A stretch of 64,000 nt of DNA from Sphingobacterium haloxyli (GTDB lineage: Bacteria > Bacteroidota > Bacteroidia > Sphingobacteriales > Sphingobacteriaceae), in assembly GCF_002980525.1 (NCBI RefSeq), contig NZ_PVBQ01000014.1:1-64000 (forward strand), given 5' to 3'. Of this stretch, positions 44,601-52,021 are shown in pieces. A model generated the notes under the pieces. The model did not search any database and had not been told where the DNA came from. It saw only the letters and a list, made by a program, of their open reading frames with translations. Made by a program: the position numbers and the translations under genes. Every line of letters begins with the position of its first letter. Position 1 is the first letter of the stretch.

Positions 44601-45259
44601 TGGATATGGGTGTGCCGGACGAAACAGGCTATAATACGTTGGAAGCGATTAAGCAAAATGAGGGGCTGGAACATCTGCCTATTATTATTTTTACAGGCAA
44701 AAATTTATCTCAGACGGAAGAGCTGAAAATAAAACAGTATGCCGATTCGATTGTTATAAAGACGGCACATTCGTTCCAACGTATTCTGGATGAGGTAGGG
44801 TTATTTCTTCACTTGGTGGAAGAAAGTAATCTAGAGCCGGAAAAAAGGAAACTAAATAAGCTAGGCTCCCTTAACGAGGTGCTTAATGAAAAAACGGTGT
44901 TGATTGCAGATGACGATGTGCGAAATATCTTTTCGTTGACGAAAACATTGGAGCACTATCAAATGAAGGTAGTTTCAGCAATAGATGGGAAAGAGGCGTT
45001 ACAACAATTGGAAATGCATCCGGAGACATCGATTATCTTAATGGACATGATGATGCCTGAAATGGACGGTTATGAAACGATCAGACAAATCAGGAGTATA
45101 CAGAAATACGCCAAATTACCCATCATTGCCGTGACGGCAAAGGCGATGACGGGCGATCGTGAAAAATGTATCAAAGCGGGAGCGTCGGATTATATATCCA
45201 AACCGGTCGATAAAGACCAATTGTTATCCCTTTTGAGAGTCTGGTTATATGAAAACTAA
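41663..45259 (+). CDS. Large CHASE3-HAMP-GAF hybrid histidine kinase with three receiver domains
   Basis: A 1198-residue membrane sensor kinase. A membrane helix (about 10-31), a periplasmic CHASE3 domain (about 40-175), a second helix (about 178-200), a HAMP linker and a GAF domain (about 285-430) come first. They are followed by a long Glu/Gln-rich coiled coil (about 432-525). HisKA has His535 (NMSHELRTPLNS), and the ATPase domain has NLLSNAIKFTP and GGTGLGLS. Three receivers follow, with Asp859, Asp981 and Asp1128. The middle receiver is the most diverged. The coil contains repeated E-E/Q-E steps like methyl-accepting helices of chemoreceptors, which matters because cheR and cheB lie just downstream. 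Confidence 0.93.
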   Translation: MSKNLIRKLQIGFGFSLFVLLLSSSASYISIKTQMNNRNKVIKTHRTIDSINQILINLQNVETGQRGYLLTGEVKFLGPYHGSRTSLPASLSATRELTSDTPEQARRVDSIEALMTTRLDLLNEHVDLKREGGAVTVEQLERGKLYMDSCRNIIGRFVREEASKLDLQTTRMQRNSGLTSFFIILAALVSLIVTILFYLQIRNEFRRRENMQALLRDKDEDTTHRLSIIHNMAQQIADGDYSVRLDDVEKDTLGYIASSLNGMAIALEESFGKLNDNEWRQTGLAKINDILAGNKTEEIVANDALELLVSYTECLNGAVYIWDKGLLSLSGSYGLVDHIQKEYQPGEGIVGQVFKDKRIKVLENVDEKDYVVSFSSGKIKTTHLLWLPLMVKGQCFGVIELGSRLPFVQLDMDFYQEACRNITLEILAAKGRKQIQTLLEETQAQAEELQTQHAELENLNTELEAQTQKLQASEEELRVQQEELMQSNQELEERSKLLEEKNHLIAERNLEIQKKAEELALSTKYKSEFLANMSHELRTPLNSILLLSRLMVENADANLTEDQVESAKVIQSSGSSLLSLIDEILDLSKIEAGKMELEYEHVALSDLRNDLLSLFLPIVEEKGLELKVEIDEGAANYVEVDKLRVEQVLRNLLSNAIKFTPKGRVTLSISQQHDDPDYIQFIVKDTGIGISPENQKIIFEAFQQADGSTRRKFGGTGLGLSISREIARLLGGEITLNSALGEGSTFSLVIPVRKMAKPLVAAPDLLVESITHDVKEVTSLVTDPSSSLTISDIPEEVKDDRHDIKPGDSVILIVEDDTPFAKALLKYTHQNGYKGIVIVRGDWATEAAEKYQPLAILLDIQLPVKDGWQVMEELKSNAKTKHIPVHIMSSLEVKRESLSKGAIDFINKPIAIEQIGQMFRKIEDALTRSPKKVLIVEENPKHATALSYFLSNFNIVSEIKNSVDDSIRALISDNVNCVILDMGVPDETGYNTLEAIKQNEGLEHLPIIIFTGKNLSQTEELKIKQYADSIVIKTAHSFQRILDEVGLFLHLVEESNLEPEKRKLNKLGSLNEVLNEKTVLIADDDVRNIFSLTKTLEHYQMKVVSAIDGKEALQQLEMHPETSIILMDMMMPEMDGYETIRQIRSIQKYAKLPIIAVTAKAMTGDREKCIKAGASDYISKPVDKDQLLSLLRVWLYEN

Positions 45260-45273
45260 CGTTGGAATTATAC

Positions 45274-45651
45274 ATGACAATGAATACGCAAAAGGTAATT
45301 TTAATTATCGATGACGATAGCCGGAATATTTTCGCGTTACAATTAACGCTGAAGGCTAGGCGATATAAGTTTTTATCTGCTCAGAACGCGCTAGAAGGCT
45401 TGCAGCTTTTGCAATCTAACTCCGAGATAGGGTTGGTGCTGTTGGACATGATGATGCCCGAAATGGATGGTTATGAAGCTATAAAACAGATTCGAGGTTC
45501 GGATGTATATGGAAGGGTTCCAATAGTTGCTGTTACAGCAAATGCAATGAGTGGCGACCGGGAGAAATGCTTGGCGGCCGGAGCAGATGATTATATTGCG
45601 AAACCCATCGACGTGGATAAGTTAATGAAAGTTATTGAGGAGCTGTTATAG
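45274..45651 (+). CDS. Single-domain response regulator (CheY-like)
   Basis: A 125-residue stand-alone receiver. The acidic pocket (IIDDDSR), the phospho-accepting Asp in LVLLDMMMPEMDGYEAI, the Thr/Ser in VAVTANAM and the Lys in IAKPIDVDKL are all present. It closely resembles the third receiver of the preceding kinase (DMMMPEMDGYE.I.QIR is shared), suggesting duplication. The ATG at 45274 is used; a TTG four codons earlier is in frame but unlikely. Its stop (TAG) is directly followed by the ATG of cheR. Confidence 0.92.
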   Translation: MTMNTQKVILIIDDDSRNIFALQLTLKARRYKFLSAQNALEGLQLLQSNSEIGLVLLDMMMPEMDGYEAIKQIRGSDVYGRVPIVAVTANAMSGDREKCLAAGADDYIAKPIDVDKLMKVIEELL

Positions 45652-46476
45652 ATGATAGAGCTGGATATCGTGAAGGACGAGGATATGGAAATGCTGTTAA
45701 AGGATATTTCCAATTTGTATGGTTATGACTTTACACAATATAGCAAGGCGTCTTTAAAACGACGCCTCAATAGAATATGTATGCTCGATAAGTTCGCAAG
45801 CTTTGCGGAATTAAGATATAGGCTTACGCATGATCGTGCCTATCTATCGCGTTTTATTGAAGAAATAACCGTCAATGTCACGGAGATGTTTAGGGACCCT
45901 CAATTTTACGCTACGTTACGCCAGCATATATTACCCGTCCTAGGAACATATCCGTTCATTCGTATCTGGGTTGCAGGCTGTTCAACAGGCGAGGAAGCTT
46001 ATTCACTGGCCATATTGCTAAAGGAAGCTAATTTGTTTGATAAAACATTGATTTATGCGACGGACATTAATCCCAACGTGCTAGAAAAGGCTTCCAAAGG
46101 TATTTTCCCATTAAATCAAATGAAACAGTATTCCAGAAACTATATTTTATCAGTTGGAAAACGGGATTTTTCTTCTTATTACGTTTCGATGTATGACGTG
46201 GCAAAATTCCATTCTGATCTAAGTAGTAGAATGGTGTTTTCCACCCACAATTTGGTGTCAGATTCCTCTTTTAATGAATTTCAGCTTATTTTATGCAGAA
46301 ATGTCCTTATCTATTTTGACAAGGACCTTCAAAACAAAGTGTTTAAACTTTTTGACGATAGTCTTCAGCCACTTGGTTTTTTGGCGTTGGGAGCCAAAGA
46401 AACGCTTCGATTTTCCGATGTCGAGCACCGATACAAACAGTGGAATGAGGATCGAATTTGGAAAAAAATATCCTAG
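45652..46476 (+). CDS. CheR-type protein-glutamate methyltransferase
   Basis: A SAM-dependent methyltransferase that in chemotaxis esterifies receptor glutamates. The 274-residue protein has an N-terminal helical domain (ISNLYGYDFTQYSKASLKRRLNRI). The catalytic domain follows, with ITVNVTEMFRDPQFY, the SAM motif IRIWVAGCSTGEEAYSLAILL, YATDINPNVLEKASKG and ILCRNVLIYFDKDLQNKV. No chemoreceptor is in the window, so its substrate is open. Upstream and downstream genes touch it (0 and 5 bases), so it is translated from the same mRNA as the kinases. Confidence 0.94.
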   Translation: MIELDIVKDEDMEMLLKDISNLYGYDFTQYSKASLKRRLNRICMLDKFASFAELRYRLTHDRAYLSRFIEEITVNVTEMFRDPQFYATLRQHILPVLGTYPFIRIWVAGCSTGEEAYSLAILLKEANLFDKTLIYATDINPNVLEKASKGIFPLNQMKQYSRNYILSVGKRDFSSYYVSMYDVAKFHSDLSSRMVFSTHNLVSDSSFNEFQLILCRNVLIYFDKDLQNKVFKLFDDSLQPLGFLALGAKETLRFSDVEHRYKQWNEDRIWKKIS

Positions 46477-46481
46477 TAAAA

Positions 46482-47063
46482 ATGACCATGAAAAAGGTGA
46501 CAGAGATTCTATTAGTAGGCGGGTCTGCGGGAAGCATCAGCGTCCTTCTGGAGGTATTGCCTCATCTTAATGGTCACCTTTCTTTTCCCATAGTAGTGGT
46601 GGTTCATCGCCAATCGCATCCCGAAAGTATATTGGAAGGAGTACTGGGGTCTCGTAGCCATTTGCCAGTGGAGGAAGCGTATGATAAAATGACACTGAAA
46701 GCAAGTTACATATATCTAGTGCCGGCAGATTATCATCTTCTATTTGAAAACAAGCAGCTAGTCTCTTTGGATTATTCGGAGAAAATTAACTATTCCCGGC
46801 CATCTATCGATGTCTCTTTTCGATCTGCCGCACAAATATTTACGGAGCATACCACTGCGCTGTTGCTATCTGGAGCCAATACAGATGGTATCGACGGTTT
46901 GCGGTGTATAGCACAGCAGCGAGGTACAATCCTGGTCCAGGATCCGGACACAGCCGAAATAGCTTATATGCCTCAGCAGGCCCTTCTTAATCTACAGGTC
47001 GACACGGTTTTAAAACCAGAAGAAATGGCTTCCTTCATTAATCAGTTGAGTACGGACTATTAA
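46482..47063 (+). CDS. CheB-type protein-glutamate methylesterase lacking a receiver domain
   Basis: Predicted to remove the methyl group added by the neighbouring CheR. The protein is about 193 residues, only the catalytic domain. The family Ser (LVGGSAGS), His (VVHRQ) and Asp (LLSGANTDGIDGL) of the catalytic triad are visible. The N-terminal receiver of classical CheB, which normally controls activity, is absent, so one of the stand-alone receivers or a kinase may control it. The ATG at 46482 is used, with 46488 possible; an in-frame TTG at 46458 would overlap cheR and is less likely. Confidence 0.92.
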   Translation: MTMKKVTEILLVGGSAGSISVLLEVLPHLNGHLSFPIVVVVHRQSHPESILEGVLGSRSHLPVEEAYDKMTLKASYIYLVPADYHLLFENKQLVSLDYSEKINYSRPSIDVSFRSAAQIFTEHTTALLLSGANTDGIDGLRCIAQQRGTILVQDPDTAEIAYMPQQALLNLQVDTVLKPEEMASFINQLSTDY

Positions 47064-47075
47064 TTTAACAGCACC

Positions 47076-47450
47076 ATGAAGAACAAAACAATACTTGTAT
47101 TTGATGATGATACCAATATTTTAGATGTTTTTACCATTGTTCTCGAATCCTCGGGATACCAAGTAGAAATTTCCGAAACCTCGCATAATATTTTGGAACG
47201 GGTTAAAGAAGTAAGCCCGGACATGATTATTATGGACAATTGGATTCCTAATATTGGCGGTGTAAAAGCCACACAAATACTCAAAAGTGACCCTGCTTTT
47301 AAGCATATCCCCGTCATTTATTGTTCAGCGAACAACGATGTAAGTTCGCTCGCGGAACAGGCAGGAGCAGAGGCATACCTAGCCAAGCCGTTTGATTTGG
47401 ATGAATTGGAGAATACGGTCGCGGGCCTGCTTCAAAATAAAGCCCGGTAA
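47076..47450 (+). CDS. Single-domain response regulator (CheY-like)
   Basis: A 124-residue stand-alone receiver with acidic pocket (VFDDDTNI), phospho-accepting Asp in MIIMDNWIPNIGG, Ser in IYCSANND and Lys in YLAKPFDLDEL. It is less like the other receivers of the cluster than the gene at 45274 is. It may be the output or the control domain for the receiver-less CheB 12 bases upstream. Confidence 0.92.
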   Translation: MKNKTILVFDDDTNILDVFTIVLESSGYQVEISETSHNILERVKEVSPDMIIMDNWIPNIGGVKATQILKSDPAFKHIPVIYCSANNDVSSLAEQAGAEAYLAKPFDLDELENTVAGLLQNKAR

Positions 47451-47552
47451 AGCCATGCGCAGGTTATGGATCAAACAAAGGACACCTTACGCCATATCAG
47501 GACAAAACGTTTGAACCGTAAATGGTGTTCTATTCCTACAACTATGGGCGGA

Positions 47553-49748
47553 ATGAAGAAGAGTAGAAGGTTGGTACAGTGGCTTTTTGTGTTGATGCTG
47601 TACGGCACCATTTATCCTGTGGCCCACTCCCAAGATTCGCTCTTTCATTCACAAGAGGTCATTTGGAAGGAAAGGCAAGCACAGGTGCAGCATTGGAAAC
47701 GGGTACAAGATACCTTTTCAACCACTGTCGATAGTGTAAAAAAGCGTCTTTTTTTCGAGCGTGGGGCACGTGATACCACCGCCCTAGATAGCACATTGAT
47801 CTTTCTGATTGAGAAAAAGAAAGGGATTTCAAAATTTATTTATGATATTAAGACTGCCCGAACGACATGGCTGCTAACACCTGAGCCTACACCTGTGGAA
47901 GGGGATAGTTTAGTTTTAGAAGAATTGTTGGAAACGGATTCTGTCGAAAACAAAAATAAAGACTTGGTGGACACATTGTCACATCTGATCAATGGATATG
48001 AAAGACTGATTGGCGACGTCATTTATCTGGAAAGATGGCTTGGCAACCAACGAGCAGAAGTAGCAATAAATGACGTAGATACGAGCACCGTTAAGAAGGA
48101 TGATCCTGTTCGACGGCATATCGTGCGGGCGGTACAGACCAATTTAGGGAAGGATGGTTCCACTTCAGGGTTTTTCGATTTTCCGGCATGGAGTAATCGT
48201 CTTTTTCTAATTTTGGTAAGCCTATTTTATTTTTATTGGATGTATAAGTTGGGGCGTAAGGCAGAGCAGGACGATGAGGAATTTCGATTATATCAGAACG
48301 AACCATTATGGATCCCGTTTTTAAAAGCGTCCATTTTCTTTTTGACGTTATTGCCTTTTGCCTCCTTGTCTGTGCCTGTGCTTATTCTTGAAAGCAGCTA
48401 TTTCCTCGTCTTCGTGTTCCTTTATATTCTTTTATACAAAGAACTTTCGGCTTTTAAACGGAAAGTACTGGGGCTGATTTTCATTTCCTATATTATATTG
48501 ATAGTTGCGAATCTCTTTTTATCCGCCCCGTGGTGGACGAAGGTTTTTGCAATACTGGCTAACGTCATCGGTATGGTCGTGGTTTGGTCTATAGGACGCC
48601 GGACAGACGTCGATAATCCGATAGGATATATTCACCTCTATGCCCGTTGGGTGATTATACTAGGACATTTTCTGGCCATCGTGCTAAATATAATGGGATA
48701 TGTCAGTTTTGCGCGTATGTGGAGTTTAGCGGCGGGTATTGGATTGTTACAAGTTATTGCACTACGTGCTGTATGCGAAATGTTACTTCACGATATTGAA
48801 CAGCAATATGAACGAGCGAAGCCCGAAGCTATGTTGCGCCGTTTCGATCTGAAGCGGATGTTGCTGAGTTTTGAACGCCTATTCCGTTTTTGTTCGGCTG
48901 CATTGATTGTGTTAGTATTGTTGAACAATTTCCATCTCGTCCGAGAAGCGAGTTCGCTGTTGGAACGTTTGCTCATGACAGAACATAAAATCGGCGGAAT
49001 TGCGTTTGCCTATGGTAATCTTATGCTTGCAGGCGCTGTTATTTGGTTAGCAAACTGGTTTCAGAAAAACTTGAAAAATCTATTAGATGATTCTTCGCCT
49101 AAAAATGAGTTGCAAGTTCGGAAGGTGACGCTATTCCCGCTGTTTAGGCTGCTTATTATCGTTATAGGTTTTTTGATAGGCATTAGTATACTCGGTTTAG
49201 GGATCGATAAATTGACGGTTATTATTGGTGCTTTGAGTGTCGGTATAGGTTTAGGATTACAGAATGTCATCAATAATTTCGTTTCGGGTATTATTCTGGT
49301 TTTCGAAAAACCTTTCAAGATCGGTGATTATGTGGAATTGGCTGATAAAAAAGGCCAGGTGATGGAAATCGGTATTCGTTCCAGTACGTTACTGACTGAT
49401 GAAGGAGCTCGAGTAATTATACCTAACGGTGACCTACTTTCTGGAAGGCTAGTCAATTGGACGTTTAGAGACGCGGATATTCGTGTGAATATGACATTAA
49501 CTGTGGACAATACCATTCGGGTTGAGGAAGTCAAGCAAGAATTGGAAGTCAAACTGGCGAGCTTTGAGGAGATAGACCGATCTATTCCCATGAAAATATT
49601 CACAAAGGAAATTACGGTTGATAGCTATCAACTTAGTATTCAAGTAGGCATTAAGCACGTTCGTTATATTGAACGCTTTCGGAGTCGATTTTTAGAATCC
49701 TTTAAGGAAGATATGGATGCCCGAGGGGTCAAGGTATCCTCGGGCTAA
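47553..49748 (+). CDS. MscS-family mechanosensitive ion channel with a large N-terminal part
   Basis: Probable osmotic release channel of the MscK/YbdG-like type. From the Met at 47553 the protein has a signal peptide (ending near AHSQ), a periplasmic alpha-helical domain (about 30-210) and about ten to eleven membrane helices. The MscS pore and beta domains come last: VIIGALSVGIGLGLQNVINNFVSGIILVFEKPFKIGDYVELADKKGQV and VIIPNGDLLSGRLVNW. An in-frame ATG at 47466, 29 codons earlier, and one at 47544 are alternatives; the later ones give a proper signal peptide. It is the last gene of the phosphorelay cluster, which hints that the relay responds to envelope or osmotic stress. Confidence 0.92.
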   Translation: MKKSRRLVQWLFVLMLYGTIYPVAHSQDSLFHSQEVIWKERQAQVQHWKRVQDTFSTTVDSVKKRLFFERGARDTTALDSTLIFLIEKKKGISKFIYDIKTARTTWLLTPEPTPVEGDSLVLEELLETDSVENKNKDLVDTLSHLINGYERLIGDVIYLERWLGNQRAEVAINDVDTSTVKKDDPVRRHIVRAVQTNLGKDGSTSGFFDFPAWSNRLFLILVSLFYFYWMYKLGRKAEQDDEEFRLYQNEPLWIPFLKASIFFLTLLPFASLSVPVLILESSYFLVFVFLYILLYKELSAFKRKVLGLIFISYIILIVANLFLSAPWWTKVFAILANVIGMVVVWSIGRRTDVDNPIGYIHLYARWVIILGHFLAIVLNIMGYVSFARMWSLAAGIGLLQVIALRAVCEMLLHDIEQQYERAKPEAMLRRFDLKRMLLSFERLFRFCSAALIVLVLLNNFHLVREASSLLERLLMTEHKIGGIAFAYGNLMLAGAVIWLANWFQKNLKNLLDDSSPKNELQVRKVTLFPLFRLLIIVIGFLIGISILGLGIDKLTVIIGALSVGIGLGLQNVINNFVSGIILVFEKPFKIGDYVELADKKGQVMEIGIRSSTLLTDEGARVIIPNGDLLSGRLVNWTFRDADIRVNMTLTVDNTIRVEEVKQELEVKLASFEEIDRSIPMKIFTKEITVDSYQLSIQVGIKHVRYIERFRSRFLESFKEDMDARGVKVSSG

Positions 49749-49913
49749 AAAAACTGTTATGATGACTATACTGCCCTTTTTGTGATGCCTCTGTACCGTA
49801 TGCTGCCGGTACTCACATCATGGTTGATTATGCGAACATCGGGTAAATCAGCTTTCCATGACGGATAGTGTTCAATATATATGCGCCGAAGACAATATTC
49901 GTCTCTCCTCGTA

Positions 49914-50324
49914 TTAGATGAATCGCGAATCTCTTCCGGTAGGATTTGTGCCCGGTTCGATTGAAGTACCGCGGTCAATGTTAGGCTCCGGCGTCGAGAG
50001 TTCATTAATTTCGGGTTCTGCGTCCGGGTTGATCTCGTCGATATCGGGATTTGGAGCTTCTAATGGAGCGATGTCAGGTTGCTCATCGGGCTGGTTCTCA
50101 TCGATTTCATCCAATTCCGGTTCTTCCCGTTCCAGAGGATCTACATCAGGTTGTTCAGGAGGAAGATTTTCAATGCGTTCCCCGCCATCGGGTAGATTTT
50201 CTTCATCCGGTGAATTTCCTTCTCCGCCGCGATTCGGAGTCGCAGGATCAGATGCTGGGTCTACCACTGCGAAAGCTAGAATAGGACCTTGTCCGTTCTC
50301 AGCAAAAAAGTTTTGTGTTTTCAT
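49914..50324 (-). CDS. Acidic Pro/Asp/Glu-rich repeat protein, unknown
   Basis: I recognise no family. The 136-residue protein is very acidic and proline-rich and is probably disordered. It contains two imperfect 21-residue repeats (EQPDVDPLEREEPELDEIDEN and EQPDIAPLEAPNPDIDEINPD in outline). No membrane segment or signal peptide is seen. The upstream context ATAATCAG-ATG-AAAAC is the same as that of the universal stress gene at 50577, and more of the upstream region is shared, which supports real expression. An open frame of equal length runs on the other strand; its Ser/Gly-rich translation looks like a shadow. Confidence 0.65.
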   Translation of the reverse strand: MKTQNFFAENGQGPILAFAVVDPASDPATPNRGGEGNSPDEENLPDGGERIENLPPEQPDVDPLEREEPELDEIDENQPDEQPDIAPLEAPNPDIDEINPDAEPEINELSTPEPNIDRGTSIEPGTNPTGRDSRFI

Positions 50325-50390
50325 CTGATTATTTTTAATTCTTAAGTTGGTGATAAAACGAAGCTATAGCCCCATTTCATTATGTTTACT

Positions 50391-50446
50391 GTATTTAATG
50401 TGTTAATTGAACCTTCTCAGTTAAATATAGTTGCAGTGATAAATAC
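50391..50446 (-). promoter_or_regulatory. Upstream region of the acidic-protein gene, similar to that of the Usp gene
   Basis: In minus-strand order it has GTATTTATC (50446-50438), TATATTTAA (50429-50421, a -7-like box) and CATTAAATAC (50400-50391). The same three elements in the same order occur upstream of the universal stress gene at 51519-51456. Confidence 0.55.
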
Positions 50447-50520
50447 CCGAAAAATAAAATAAATACCCTTAACTATGATATTTGCTCGGTTTACGTTAAT
50501 CTGTATACAAGGTGTTGAAC

Positions 50521-50545
50521 AAAAAACGACCCTATTAAGGATCGT
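50521..50545 (-). terminator. Intrinsic terminator of the universal stress protein gene
   Basis: On the minus strand ACGATCC pairs with GGGTCGT (one G-U) around a six-base loop, followed by six T, about 30 bases after the stop codon. The downstream acidic-protein gene therefore has its own promoter. Confidence 0.8.
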
Positions 50546-50576
50546 CAAGGCTTTTTACATACGTTCATGAGGCTTT

Positions 50577-51419
50577 CTATTCCTCAGTTTCTCTAAGAAG
50601 CAACAGCGGAATACCCGACTTTTTGATCAGCTGTTTGCTTACACTTCGGCGAAAGAGTCGCTCAAAGAATCCATATGATTTTGGAATAGTAACGATTAAT
50701 CCCGCGTTATGGTATTCTGCAAAAGTTTCTATTTCTTCTGCAATATCATTACCTGTTGTATAGTGATATTCCGGTTGAACTACTTCCAATAACGCATTAA
50801 TTTTATATTGCTCCGTAGTTGTGTCGGGGTTTGCTCGTTCCCCTTCTGGCATCACATTCAGAACTAGTAATTTTGCTCGAAGTCTCTCTAACCACTGGGT
50901 AATTTCGGCCACGGGCGTGTTAGACGATACCTTTCTTAAATCGCAGGCGAAAACGATCTTGTGTATGGGTTCATAGCCAACGTGGTTTGGGACGATAAGT
51001 AATGGTTGCTTTAAGGATGACGCTAAATTGGCGGTATTACTGCCAATTAGCGCTTGTTCCAAATTACTCCTTCCTGTGGCTCCTACTACGACCAAGTCAG
51101 CATCCCATTTTTCGAGAAGTCCTTCAATCCCGTGTAGCAACGGGAAGTTATTCGTTACCATATGGATGTTCACAGTGCTGTTCCCACCCAGTATCTGTAT
51201 TAACTCCTGCTGTACCGCCTCTAAATTTGATATACTTTGTTTCTCTATAAGAGAAGGGGCTGCGTCTGTCATCGGAAGATCTGTGCCAATGGGCAGATTG
51301 TCATATGCATGATAAAGTACAATTTGATTTGCCTCTACAGATTTTGCTAGATTCGCGGCATATCGGGCAGCATTGAGTGCTGATTCTGAAAAGTCCGTTG
51401 TAATGATAATTGTTTTCAT
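50577..51419 (-). CDS. Universal stress protein, two Usp domains
   Basis: A 280-residue tandem UspA protein. Domain 1 (1-145) starts MKTIIITTDFSESALNAARYAANLAK and has the nucleotide-loop segment LVVVGATGRSNLEQALIGSNTANLASSLKQPLLIVP, a G-2x-G-9x-G-like ATP-binding pattern. Domain 2 (150-280) is more diverged (AGLIVTIPKSYGFFERLFRRSVSKQLIKKSGIPLLLLRE) and lacks a clear glycine pattern. Usp proteins respond to starvation and oxygen stress; the ligand here is not known. It shares its upstream region design with the acidic-protein gene. A paralogue lies at 59434. Confidence 0.93.
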   Translation of the reverse strand: MKTIIITTDFSESALNAARYAANLAKSVEANQIVLYHAYDNLPIGTDLPMTDAAPSLIEKQSISNLEAVQQELIQILGGNSTVNIHMVTNNFPLLHGIEGLLEKWDADLVVVGATGRSNLEQALIGSNTANLASSLKQPLLIVPNHVGYEPIHKIVFACDLRKVSSNTPVAEITQWLERLRAKLLVLNVMPEGERANPDTTTEQYKINALLEVVQPEYHYTTGNDIAEEIETFAEYHNAGLIVTIPKSYGFFERLFRRSVSKQLIKKSGIPLLLLRETEE

Positions 51420-51455
51420 CTGATTATGTTTTTGTTCTGTCGTTTTCTTTTAACC

Positions 51456-51519
51456 GTATTTAATGAACAATCTGTTATAAGGGATTGTTTATTAAATATA
51501 TACCTAAAGCGATAAATAC
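51456..51519 (-). promoter_or_regulatory. Upstream region of the Usp gene, matching that of the acidic-protein gene
   Basis: Minus-strand order: GTATTTATC (51519-51511), TATATTTAA (51500-51492, -7-like) and CATTAAATAC (51465-51456). Additional GGGTATTT-type sequences lie further upstream in both regions. They probably define a common stress regulon or a duplicated promoter. Confidence 0.55.
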
Positions 51520-51709
51520 GAGTCGGAGTGTGAGATACGTGTTGAGACGGCGTGAAATACCCTAATTTAATTTTTAGCCAACTATTTCGAGGTACAATCC
51601 TTTTACTATGAAAGAGATATGTTGTACTCTTGAAGCTATTACAGCAAGTGTATACGGTAACAATAAGAAGCAGTAATAAAAATAGATGGTTTAATTAAAA
51701 AAGAATAAC

Positions 51710-51952
51710 ATGGAAAATTTAGAAAAAAACGTCAATGCGAAGGAAGGCGAAATGACCAAGGAAATTGAAAACAAAACAGCAAAAGTGCCGTCAAAGGCAT
51801 ATTTATGTGTCGCCATTGCGGCGATGGCGGCATCCGCTACGTTAAAATGTATGGGACATAAGCATACCGCTTTATTTGTCGGACAGTGGGTCGCTCCTTT
51901 TTTACTTTTTGGCATTTACAATAAGATCGTAAAAACACAAGGACACGATTAA
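51710..51952 (+). CDS. Small predicted membrane protein, unknown
   Basis: An 80-residue protein of no recognised family. It has a charged N-terminus of about 25 residues (Glu/Lys-rich), then two hydrophobic stretches (YLCVAIAAMAASATLK and LFVGQWVAPFLLFGIYNKIV) joined by a short loop with GHKHT, a hairpin-type membrane protein. It lies between the divergent universal stress gene and a DUF4142 gene, so a stress-related role is plausible. The ATG follows an AT-rich leader without a Shine-Dalgarno sequence. Confidence 0.75.
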   Translation: MENLEKNVNAKEGEMTKEIENKTAKVPSKAYLCVAIAAMAASATLKCMGHKHTALFVGQWVAPFLLFGIYNKIVKTQGHD

Positions 51953-52021
51953 TATCGAGAGATTAAAGGCCGTTCCGATTTACATGGGACGGTCGTAATT
52001 GTTCACTAAAACAACAAAGGT

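Noticed and set aside
49766-50005. 79-codon minus-strand frame overlapping the acidic-protein gene
   Set aside because: It overlaps the acidic gene in another frame, has no leader or family features, and its Arg-rich composition looks like an out-of-frame translation.
49918-50328. 136-codon plus-strand open frame antisense to the acidic protein
   Set aside because: Its Ser/Gly-rich translation mirrors the repeat's codons. The minus-strand frame has a promoter-like upstream region and a start context shared with the Usp gene; the plus-strand frame has neither.
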